In this document: positions 16,398 to 23,509 of the stretch, piece after piece | Numbering within the stretch: position 1 is the stretch's first letter | Layout of the letters: every line of letters starts with the position of its first letter | Assembly (NCBI GenBank): GCA_045660445.1 | Contig: JAZRDR010000001.1 | Span: forward strand, 62,001-126,000 | Direction: 5' to 3' | Length of the DNA: 64,000 bases | Origin: Faeciplasma sp045660445 | GTDB taxonomy: Bacteria; Bacillota; Clostridia; Oscillospirales; Ruminococcaceae | Position numbers and translations under genes: made by a program | Notes under the pieces: model-generated | Databases searched by the model: none | Seen by the model: the letters and a program-made list of their open reading frames with translations, nothing else | What the model was told of the DNA's origin: nothing

Positions 16398-16402
16398 TTT
16401 TT

Positions 16403-16436
16403 GCGGAATAGGACAACTGCGTCCTATTCCGCTTTT
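16403..16436 (+). terminator. Terminator after the WYL gene
   Basis: GCGGAATAGGAC and GTCCTATTCCGC, a 12-bp perfect stem with AACTGC loop, followed by TTTT. Confidence 0.9.
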
Positions 16437-16442
16437 AATTTG

Positions 16443-16513
16443 CTCGGCGCCGATTGCCGTTCCTCGCTCGCGCCCTTCGGGCGCGGCTCGGCTTCGCCTG
16501 TCGCCGCCTCGCT
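16443..16513. repeat. GC-rich palindromic intergenic element, copy B
   Basis: CTCGGCGCCGATTGCCG edge, TCCTCGCTC linker, GCGCCC-TTC-GGGCGC hairpin, GCTCGGCTTCGCC and GCCTCGCT end. Nearly the same as copy A. It lies just past the WYL terminator and before the serpin gene. Confidence 0.88.
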
Positions 16514-16625
16514 ACATCCGCAGCCCCCTATGCCACATAATCTTGAAAATTGTGTCGCACAAATGCAATATTTCCCTTTGCAAAGTTGTATTATTTACAG
16601 AACACCCCGAAAGGAAGGCAAACGT

Positions 16626-18662
16626 ATGAAGAAAACATTAAAGTCCGTTCTTGCGCTTATTCTTGCGCTCACACTTTTGTGCGGATGTGTCCCTGCTGAC
16701 ACAGAAGATCCTATGGAAGACCACGTCCACACCGATGATTGTGATTGCGCACCCGAGGATGTTATTCTCCCTGATGAAGCCCCCATCGAAGAAGATCCCA
16801 TCGCACCTGACTATGAGGATGATGGCGGCGCGGTTTTAGACGATCCCATCATCGAATATTCGTCTCAAACCGTCGAAGCTTCTAACGACGAGTTTAAGCT
16901 CACTCTTTTCAACGCGAAAGACCATTACACCTCTGATGAAAATATCGAGATCGAGGCTTTGATCTCCCTCATTGCAGGCGAAAAGCTCACCGTTTGGAGC
17001 GGTGATCCCATTCTTGGTTTCAGCCTTGAAGGCGACACTTGCTTTGATAACGAGCAGGGCTCTGCCATCACAATGGATATTTTAATGAGCACCACCTTCA
17101 CTAATATGGAGGATATGATCGTTCCTTATCAAAAGTCGGGCGGCTTCTCTGCAAGCGACCCAAATGCCGATTATTACAACTATTTCTTCAGCGAAAAGGA
17201 CAGCTTCAAGCTCCCCGCAGGCAACTATACCGTAACTGCATATTTAAGCTATTCGCTTGACGATAACGATGTTATCGGCACCAGCCGCACTCTTAAAGCC
17301 TCTGTCAGCTTCACTGTTTCGGGAATCGCATTCGAAGACCTTGAATATCCCAAGTCGGATAGCACCGTGATCACCACACCGGAAGTAGAAGATGTTGTTG
17401 ATGACGAAGTAGATCCCGAAGATCTCGTCCAGCCTCTTGCAAACGTTTTGCTTCCTGAAATGGTGGAATATCCGTTTTTCGAGGAATTTGCTGATTGGAA
17501 CGAATACGATAAGGCGTATGATGATTGGAGCAACGCGATAAGACAGCTTCGCCAAGGCATCAACGGATTTATCGCCCGCTCGATCGGCGAGGTGCTTTCA
17601 AATAACGATAACGAAAACACGATTTATTCACCCCTTAACGTATATCTCGCACTTGGAATGCTCGCTGAGATCACTGATGGTGATACAAGACAGCAGGTTC
17701 TTGATCTTGTCGGTGTCGAATCTATCGACGAGCTTCGCAAAAGTGCATACGCTCTTTTCTGCCATAACTATATCGATGACGGACGTTCAACAAGCCTTCT
17801 CGGAAGCTCCGTTTGGATAGACGACAGAGTTAAGCTTATGGATGGCGTTGGCGAAAGCCTTGCCAAGCATTACCTTGCCGAAAGCTATAATTGCGAAGTA
17901 GGCTCTGAAGAAATGCTTGAAACCTATAAATATTGGCTTAATCAGCACACCGGCGGTCTTTTAAAGGACGCTGTCGAGGGCACCAAGTTTGATCCTGATA
18001 CCATTTTGGTAATGGCAACAACTATTTATTATAAAGCAGGCTGGAATAACGAGTTCTTTGAAGCAAGAACACAGCCCGATATCTTCACGCTTTCTGATGG
18101 CACAGAGCTCGAGTGCGATTTCTTAAACGGTTATGCTGACAATGTGGTTTATTATTCGGATAATTTCAGCGCAACTTCAAAATCTCTTAACGACGGCGGA
18201 AATATGTGGTTCATCCTGCCCGATCAAGACGTAACCCTTGCAGGCCTTCTTGAAGATAACAAGATGACAGAGTTCATCACAAGCAACAAAAAGGATTTCG
18301 AAAGACAGTATGCCGACGTTATCTTAAGCCTTCCCAAGTTCGACGTTAAATCAAATATCAGCTTAAACGATGCTTTAAAAAATATGGGTGTCACCAATGC
18401 GTTTGACAGCTCTGCAAGCGAATTCCTTATCGATTCGGCTTATCCGCTATACGTCTCTAACGTCAAGCACGCCGCACGTGTCAAGATCGATGAGCAGGGT
18501 GTTGAAGCTGCAGCATATACCGAAATAGCAGTTGCCGAAGAGGCCGCTGCAGAACCTCTTCCCATAATCGAATTTACTCTTGACCGTCCGTTCATCTTTG
18601 CAATAACAGGTGTGTCGGGTGACGTTTTATTCGTCGGCACGGTCAACAATCCCATAGCATAA
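16626..18662 (+). CDS. Serpin-domain lipoprotein, predicted protease inhibitor
   Basis: A 678-residue lipoprotein. The signal peptide ends LTLLCGC, so Cys anchors it to the membrane surface. An acidic linker follows (residues about 25-75), then a beta-rich domain (about 80-235) that loosely resembles the BsuPI-type inhibitor fold. From about residue 300 there is a full serpin: NTIYSPLNVYLALGMLAEIT near its start, and DRPFIFAITGVSGDVLFVG at its end. The reactive loop near residue 625 begins EQGVEAAAYTEI, with the small residues needed for loop insertion, so it should be inhibitory. By family numbering P1 would be Glu or Ala near AVAEEAAAEP. Start 16626 is set by AAAGGAAGG and the signal peptide. 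Bacterial serpins protect against host or microbial serine proteases; the target here is unknown. Confidence 0.87.
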   Translation: MKKTLKSVLALILALTLLCGCVPADTEDPMEDHVHTDDCDCAPEDVILPDEAPIEEDPIAPDYEDDGGAVLDDPIIEYSSQTVEASNDEFKLTLFNAKDHYTSDENIEIEALISLIAGEKLTVWSGDPILGFSLEGDTCFDNEQGSAITMDILMSTTFTNMEDMIVPYQKSGGFSASDPNADYYNYFFSEKDSFKLPAGNYTVTAYLSYSLDDNDVIGTSRTLKASVSFTVSGIAFEDLEYPKSDSTVITTPEVEDVVDDEVDPEDLVQPLANVLLPEMVEYPFFEEFADWNEYDKAYDDWSNAIRQLRQGINGFIARSIGEVLSNNDNENTIYSPLNVYLALGMLAEITDGDTRQQVLDLVGVESIDELRKSAYALFCHNYIDDGRSTSLLGSSVWIDDRVKLMDGVGESLAKHYLAESYNCEVGSEEMLETYKYWLNQHTGGLLKDAVEGTKFDPDTILVMATTIYYKAGWNNEFFEARTQPDIFTLSDGTELECDFLNGYADNVVYYSDNFSATSKSLNDGGNMWFILPDQDVTLAGLLEDNKMTEFITSNKKDFERQYADVILSLPKFDVKSNISLNDALKNMGVTNAFDSSASEFLIDSAYPLYVSNVKHAARVKIDEQGVEAAAYTEIAVAEEAAAEPLPIIEFTLDRPFIFAITGVSGDVLFVGTVNNPIA

Positions 18663-18672
18663 TAGAAAAAAT

Positions 18673-18697
18673 AAAGCCTTCTTCGGAAGGCTTTTTA
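18673..18697 (+). terminator. Terminator after the serpin gene
   Basis: AAAGCCTTC and GAAGGCTTT around a TTCG tetraloop, followed by TTTAT. Confidence 0.92.
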
Positions 18698-18754
18698 TAT
18701 TACCGGCAACTATTGACTTATCGCAATCCAGTCTTATCATATCCTTAGATGCTA

Positions 18755-18783
18755 TTGCAAATCAAACCGATAAAGTGTATAAT
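18755..18783 (+). promoter_or_regulatory. Promoter of the GH43 gene
   Basis: TTGCAA (18755-18760) and TATAAT (18778-18783), 17-base spacing. A second candidate, TTGACT (18713) with TATCAT (18735), lies upstream. Confidence 0.65.
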
Positions 18784-18836
18784 TACTTCGATGTATCGGA
18801 ATGATCTGATCAGAACATCTTGAAAGGACATATATT

Positions 18837-20423
18837 ATGAAGAGATTTCTCGCATTTTCATTAGTAGCACTTTTGTGTTTGTCGATGCTTGCAGGCTGCT
18901 CAAAGCAGGGTTCTAATAAGTCCGGCTTTGCATTAGATGATGAGATAATCCCAACTCAGGACCTTGGGCTCTCTGTGGGCAACGAGCTTTCCATCACCTA
19001 TAAGCCGGAGGGGGAAAACAACCCTATCGCTTCAAACATTTTCTTTGCTGACCCAACTTCTATTGAGTATAACGGCAGGCTTTATGTTTATGGCACTAAC
19101 GACAGTCAGGAATATGATAAGAAGTCCGGAATGGGCGAAAACTCTTACGGCGGAATTAACTCTCTTGTTTGCTTCTCGACTGCTGACATGGTCAACTGGA
19201 GATATGAAGATACCATCAAGGTTGGAGAGATAACAGGTTGGGCAGGCTGCTCGTGGGCACCCTCTATCGTATCTAAAGAGGTTTGGGGAAAGACAAAGTT
19301 CTTCCTTTATTTCTGCAACTCTGCAGGCGGTGTTGGCGTGTTGACCTCTGATTCTCCCACAGGCCCTTGGGAAGACCCCATCGGCGGCTATTTGATTGAC
19401 AACTCTAAGCTTGGTGACGATACTGTTTTTTGGTGCTTCGATCCCGGCGTTGTTGTAGACGACAACGGTGTTGGTTGGCTTGCTTTCGGTGGAGGCGATC
19501 CTGTTCACGCTGATGAAAACTCGATGTATACAGGCAACTGCCGTCTTGTTAAGCTCGGCAGCGATATGATCTCACTTGATAGCGAGATCATAAAAGTCCC
19601 TGCAGTTCACCACTTTGAGGCTAACGAAATTAACATCATCGGCGGAAAGCTTGTTTTAACATATTGCTCGAACTATGGCGCTCGTGACCGTTGGCCTATC
19701 AGTATGGGTCACGCTTCATCCACTTGCTCTATGTGCTATATGGTTTGCGAAGGCGACCCTTTGAATCCTGAAGATTGGGTATACGGCGGCGAATATTTGA
19801 CGAATCCCAATACTCACGGATATCCCTTCTCGAATAATCACAGCCATTTGCAGAAGTTTGGCGATAAATATTATATCCTTTATCAGACAGTTTCCCTTTT
19901 AGAAAACATGGGCAAGCTTGAATCTGCAAGCGGATATCGCTCGATCGGCATCGACTATATCACCGTTGACGAGAAAAATGTTAAGATTGAATATGCTCAA
20001 ATGACCGATGCAGGCGTTGAGCAGATAAAGAATTTCGATCCCTTTGTTGTCAACCAGGCCGAGGAAGGCAGAACCACCGCAGGTGTTACATATTACACCA
20101 CCGAGGGCAGAAATGTTGTTACAAATATCTCAACCGGCGACTGGGTTCAGGTGAAGAATGTTGACTTTGCAGACGGCGCAAATGCATTTGCAGCGACTGT
20201 TCGCGGCAAGGGCATGATTGAGATAAGACTCGACTCTGCCGACGGTAAGGTTATCGGCAATGTTCAATTCTCAACAAGCGGCGAGTGGAAGTCTGTCATG
20301 AGCGAGCTTGACAAGGCAGTATCCGGTGTCCACGACTTATACTTTGTGTTCGGCGAAAGCTTTGTATTCGATAGCTGGCAGTTTGCAAACGTCGATTTCG
20401 AGGCAGAGGTTGCTGCAGAATAA
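18837..20423 (+). CDS. GH43 family glycosidase lipoprotein with C-terminal carbohydrate-binding module
   Basis: A 528-residue lipoprotein (signal ending MLAGC). Residues about 60-390 form the five-bladed GH43 propeller: ADPTSIEYNGRLYVYGTND with the general-base Asp, CSWAPSIV, CFDPGVVVDDNG and the acid region HHFEANEINIIGGK. Residues about 400-525 are a CBM6-like beta-sandwich (STGDWVQVKNVDFADGAN, ending FDSWQF). GH43 enzymes with CBM6 are usually arabinoxylan arabinofuranohydrolases or beta-xylosidases, so release of arabinose or xylose from arabinoxylan at the cell surface is the likely role. GAAAGGACAT precedes the start. It is monocistronic and far from the other xylan genes. Confidence 0.87.
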   Translation: MKRFLAFSLVALLCLSMLAGCSKQGSNKSGFALDDEIIPTQDLGLSVGNELSITYKPEGENNPIASNIFFADPTSIEYNGRLYVYGTNDSQEYDKKSGMGENSYGGINSLVCFSTADMVNWRYEDTIKVGEITGWAGCSWAPSIVSKEVWGKTKFFLYFCNSAGGVGVLTSDSPTGPWEDPIGGYLIDNSKLGDDTVFWCFDPGVVVDDNGVGWLAFGGGDPVHADENSMYTGNCRLVKLGSDMISLDSEIIKVPAVHHFEANEINIIGGKLVLTYCSNYGARDRWPISMGHASSTCSMCYMVCEGDPLNPEDWVYGGEYLTNPNTHGYPFSNNHSHLQKFGDKYYILYQTVSLLENMGKLESASGYRSIGIDYITVDEKNVKIEYAQMTDAGVEQIKNFDPFVVNQAEEGRTTAGVTYYTTEGRNVVTNISTGDWVQVKNVDFADGANAFAATVRGKGMIEIRLDSADGKVIGNVQFSTSGEWKSVMSELDKAVSGVHDLYFVFGESFVFDSWQFANVDFEAEVAAE

Positions 20424-20766
20424 TTTGTTTCAAAAGAAAGAGCAGGTTTAAGGGGACGTACTCTTAAGGACGGTTTTGGAGAATAGAATGATATAATATT
20501 TAGCAGTAGTAATCACACTAATGATGAATAAACTCGGCAAGCTATTATAAAAGGAAAAATACACCGATTATTACAATAGGCGTATACCAAACGGAAAAAT
20601 TATTATCTATAATACGCAAATATGACGTTTTACTATGTAAAAAAGTTGTTAAAGCATTGACTTGTTCACAATTCTATGATATAATTCCCCCACTAATAGA
20701 CATCTATTGTAATAATAGGCGTTTAGATATTCGTCGCAAAAAACAATTTACAGGAGGTAAAACAAA
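20424..20766 (+). promoter_or_regulatory. Regulatory region of the second surface-protein gene
   Basis: This 343-base gap holds no gene. It contains a strong promoter, TTGACT at 20657-20662 and TATAAT at 20680-20685 with 17-base spacing. A 13-base perfect inverted repeat flanks that promoter: ATTATTACAATAG at 20567-20579 and CTATTGTAATAAT at 20704-20716. Both arms are followed by a shared GGCGT. This could be an invertible promoter or paired operator sites. CAGGAGGT before the ATG is the ribosome site. Confidence 0.6.
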
Positions 20767-22158
20767 ATGACGAATTTGAAAACCACTAAGAGAGCATTGT
20801 TTAGCAGTGTTATCGCACTCCTCGTATGCTTTACTATGCTTCTCGGGACGACGTTCGCTTGGTTCACAGACAGTGTTACGAGTGGCGCAAACAAAATTCA
20901 GGCAGGTAATCTGAAGGTGGACATCGTTGACGAGAGCGGCGCTTCTCTTGTTGGCGATGGACTTAAGTTCCAGAACAAAAACGGCGATACTAACATTCTT
21001 TGGGAGCCTGGTGTTACTTTCCGTACACAGGCATTCAAAATCAAAAATGCAGGCAATTTAGCACTGAAATACCACCTTGTACTTAACGGTGTAACCGGTG
21101 ATGCAGAACTCTTGAAAGTGATTTCTTTCTCTATTGTAAAAGCAGACGGCACCGCCGTTGATCTTGCAAATTTTGAAGGCACTTTGAATGAGGCCGAAAG
21201 TTTGAGCGAGGAGTACTACATTCAGGGAATTATGAGCACAGAGGCCGGTAATGATTATATGGGCAAGTCTCTCGAAGGCATTGGTGTAACGGTTGTTGCG
21301 GGTCAGGCTATGCACGAAAGCGACAGCTTTGGCGATACATATGACCAGAATGCCGAATATCCAGGTGCAAATCAGCCTCAGATCCCTACATTTACCGTTA
21401 GCTCCGCAGCTCAGCTTCAGGCAGCTTTGACACCTACCGTTGCCGAGGGTGATTTGATCGTCAACCTCGCAAGCGACATCGAGCTTGCTGCAGGCGAAAC
21501 CTGGACTCCTCTTAATCTGGATTCCTATACCGGTGTTGCACGCGTTGTTATCAACGGTAACGGACACACCATTAAGGGCCTTAACGATTCACTCCTCAGC
21601 AATGCAATCTTTGGCAACACCAGCGTTGAGATCAATAATTTAACTTTGGATAGCAGCACAGTTAATAGCACAGGTGACTATGCAGGTGCATTTGTTGCGT
21701 ATGCAGATAATGCAATTTCGGTTAAGCTTTTCGGATGTAAGCTTGTAAATTCCGCCATAACAAGTGCTGATTACGCAGGCGGTTTGGTTGGTTATGTTTC
21801 TGGCACAGTTACAATAAGTGATTGCTCCGTAACTGGCACTGCCATTACAGGCGAAAGTGTTGGTTCTTTGGCTGGTATGATCTCAACTGCTCAGGGTAAT
21901 GAGACTGCTACAATCAGTAACGTTACCGTAACAGGCAACAACGTGACTTCCACCAAGGCAGGAACTTATCGTGTTGGCGAATTGATTGGTACTACAAATA
22001 TCCAGAACGTTGTTTTGAGCGGAATTGTCGCAAGTGGTAACACTTGCACACAGTCCGGAAGCACTGGTGCAACCACCGGTATGACCTCTACCAAGTGGAT
22101 AGGTCGTAGCTCCAGCACAGTGACCGGTGATACTTCCGAAGTAGTTGCTTTTAACTAA
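20767..22158 (+). CDS. SipW-type signal surface protein with GLUG-like beta-helix repeats
   Basis: A 463-residue secreted protein. Its N terminus ends LLGTTFAWFTDSVTSGANK, close to the protein at 9866, followed by AGNLKVDIVDESG and a TasA-like domain to about residue 205 (IKNAGNLALKYHLVL). Residues about 215-450 form a beta-helix of short repeats of the GLUG type, such as ADYAGGLVGYVSG and GESVGSLAGMIST. No LPXTG or other anchor is seen, so it may be released or assemble in fibres. Export would need a SipW-type peptidase not found here. Its promoter is flanked by an inverted repeat, so expression may be switched. Confidence 0.8.
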   Translation: MTNLKTTKRALFSSVIALLVCFTMLLGTTFAWFTDSVTSGANKIQAGNLKVDIVDESGASLVGDGLKFQNKNGDTNILWEPGVTFRTQAFKIKNAGNLALKYHLVLNGVTGDAELLKVISFSIVKADGTAVDLANFEGTLNEAESLSEEYYIQGIMSTEAGNDYMGKSLEGIGVTVVAGQAMHESDSFGDTYDQNAEYPGANQPQIPTFTVSSAAQLQAALTPTVAEGDLIVNLASDIELAAGETWTPLNLDSYTGVARVVINGNGHTIKGLNDSLLSNAIFGNTSVEINNLTLDSSTVNSTGDYAGAFVAYADNAISVKLFGCKLVNSAITSADYAGGLVGYVSGTVTISDCSVTGTAITGESVGSLAGMISTAQGNETATISNVTVTGNNVTSTKAGTYRVGELIGTTNIQNVVLSGIVASGNTCTQSGSTGATTGMTSTKWIGRSSSTVTGDTSEVVAFN

Positions 22159-22263
22159 TAAATACTCGTTTCAAATTTAGACGAATATATAAGTACCTTA
22201 TTATCCATGTCGGTTTACAGGAACGACTTGGTATTTAATAAAGGTTAAATTCCCAAACTACAT

Positions 22264-22292
22264 AAGCGGTGAGCTTCGGTTCACCGCTTTTT
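22264..22292 (+). terminator. Terminator after the second surface-protein gene
   Basis: AAGCGGTGA and TTCACCGCTT around GCTTCGG, followed by TTTT. Confidence 0.88.
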
Positions 22293-22360
22293 TGGATTTA
22301 AAAACAATTTCTCATATCATTTTTCTTGGCAAGCACTGCATTTGTGGTCACAAATATAAA

Positions 22361-22396
22361 GAATACGGCATACCTCTTTCGAGATATACCGTATTC
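22361..22396. other. Isolated imperfect hairpin
   Basis: AATACGGCATACCTC and GAGATATACCGTATT form a 15-bp stem with two C-A mismatches around TTTC. It has no T-run and no neighbouring gene that it would clearly serve. The interval 22293-22472 otherwise shows nothing recognisable. Confidence 0.4.
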
Positions 22397-22472
22397 TTGC
22401 AAACCTATCCTTTAGGGTGCGCTCCCAATCGCCTGCTCTTTTTTGTTGCTTTGTGATCGTTTGTTCAAAGGT

Positions 22473-22634
22473 ATCCGCCCTTCGGGCGGATGTTATGCGC
22501 GGCACTCGCGCCTGTCGGCGCCACGCCGCGCCTCACGGGCGAAGCCCGATACGCAGCACCTGCGGCGCTGCGTATCCACCGCAGCCTGCGGCCGCGGCGC
22601 CCGCCCACTTCGTGGGCGGGCGGGGCTTCGCCCC
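22473..22634. repeat. Cluster of GC-rich hairpins (composite palindromic element)
   Basis: About seven stem-loops in a row, many with a TTC or GAA loop: ATCCGCCC-TTC-GGGCGGAT (22473-22491), GCGCC/GGCGC, CGGGC-GAA-GCCCG, TACGCAGC/GCTGCGTA, CCGCAG/CTGCGG, GCCCGCCCAC-TTC-GTGGGCGGGC and GGGGC-TTC-GCCCC (ends 22634). Linkers include GCGCGGCACTCGC and CCACGCCGCGC, shared with the clusters at 27396, 32111 and 47713. It lies between two convergent gene ends. No reading frame here looks genuine. Confidence 0.7.
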
Positions 22635-22656
22635 CACACTGCGCGCTCCTTGCAAA

Positions 22657-22688
22657 ATAAAAATCCCCGAGCTCAAATGCTCGGGGAT
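22657..22688 (-). terminator. Terminator of the ABC exporter operon
   Basis: ATCCCCGAGC and GCTCGGGGAT around TCAAAT. Read on the minus strand the stem is followed by TTTTTATTTTG, so it ends the operon coming from 27197. Confidence 0.9.
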
Positions 22689-22696
22689 AGTTTATC

Positions 22697-23452
22697 TTAT
22701 TTCTTCTTTCTGTTCAAATAAGGATAAGGGCTCTTGTTTGCTTCTTCGCGCTTCTTCTCAAGCTTAACGCCGTAAAGATAAAGACAAACGCCCGCAACAG
22801 TCAATGCTCCGAAGGGGACTGCCAAGAAGTAATAGGGAACAGTGTCTTTAGCTGTCGGAAGTGCTGAAAGCTTTAATGTATATCCAACAGCAGGATCTTT
22901 AACTGCACACTTACTAAGTCCTGTTTCAAAGAGCGACTGCTCGTTTGCGGTCATCTTCTTAAATCTGCCGGTGATCTCCAAGATCTTTCCTGTATATGCT
23001 GTATCGGGATCCTTAGCATAGTTCAAATATGCCGTGATTATCTCCTGCAAGGTCTCATCGCCTTCAATAGGGGACTGAACCAAAACAGCATACTGTCCGC
23101 CCTGTGCATCCAAATACATCAAATAATAATAGTGGGTTGCCGCAGCCTTTGTCTCTGCAATATATCCAAGCTGTGCTACATATTTATATGTATTTCCCTG
23201 AACGTATTGATTTGTAAGATCGGAATAAGGGTAGATCTCGGAAATTTCCATAACGTTTTCCGCCTGGTTTGCATTTGAATAGATCGTTATGATCGTTGCA
23301 AGTGTCGGAACAAATATAAGGAACGAGAACACTGCCACAACAAGCATTACATAAATTCTCGAACCGCTTAAAAATCTCTTAAGCGCAGTATCCTCGGTTT
23401 CCGAAAACTGCTCGGTAACCGTAATTTCGTTTTTACCATCTAAAATAGACAT
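22697..23452 (-). CDS. Membrane protein of unknown function, last gene of the exporter operon
   Basis: A 251-residue protein with two membrane helices, at about residues 30-55 and 208-230, and a 150-residue outer or lumenal domain between them containing Tyr-rich segments. The C-terminal tail is Lys-rich (YLNRKKK). It sits 57 bases after the second ABC exporter gene in the same direction and ahead of the operon terminator. I do not recognise the family. The layout suggests an accessory or sensor for the exporter, but nothing in the sequence proves it. Confidence 0.65.
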   Translation of the reverse strand: MSILDGKNEITVTEQFSETEDTALKRFLSGSRIYVMLVVAVFSFLIFVPTLATIITIYSNANQAENVMEISEIYPYSDLTNQYVQGNTYKYVAQLGYIAETKAAATHYYYLMYLDAQGGQYAVLVQSPIEGDETLQEIITAYLNYAKDPDTAYTGKILEITGRFKKMTANEQSLFETGLSKCAVKDPAVGYTLKLSALPTAKDTVPYYFLAVPFGALTVAGVCLYLYGVKLEKKREEANKSPYPYLNRKKK

Positions 23453-23509
23453 ATCAAGTTCTCCAACTAAAAATATTTTTAAACATTATATCACTTTCAA
23501 GCGATTAAG

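Noticed and set aside
16401..16625. N-terminal extension of the serpin frame
   Set aside because: It reads through the WYL terminator and palindromic element copy B; the signal peptide starts at 16626 with a good ribosome site.
22317..22505. 62-residue frame across the hairpin region
   Set aside because: Its start lies in a GC-rich hairpin cluster and it runs through an imperfect stem-loop; no ribosome site.
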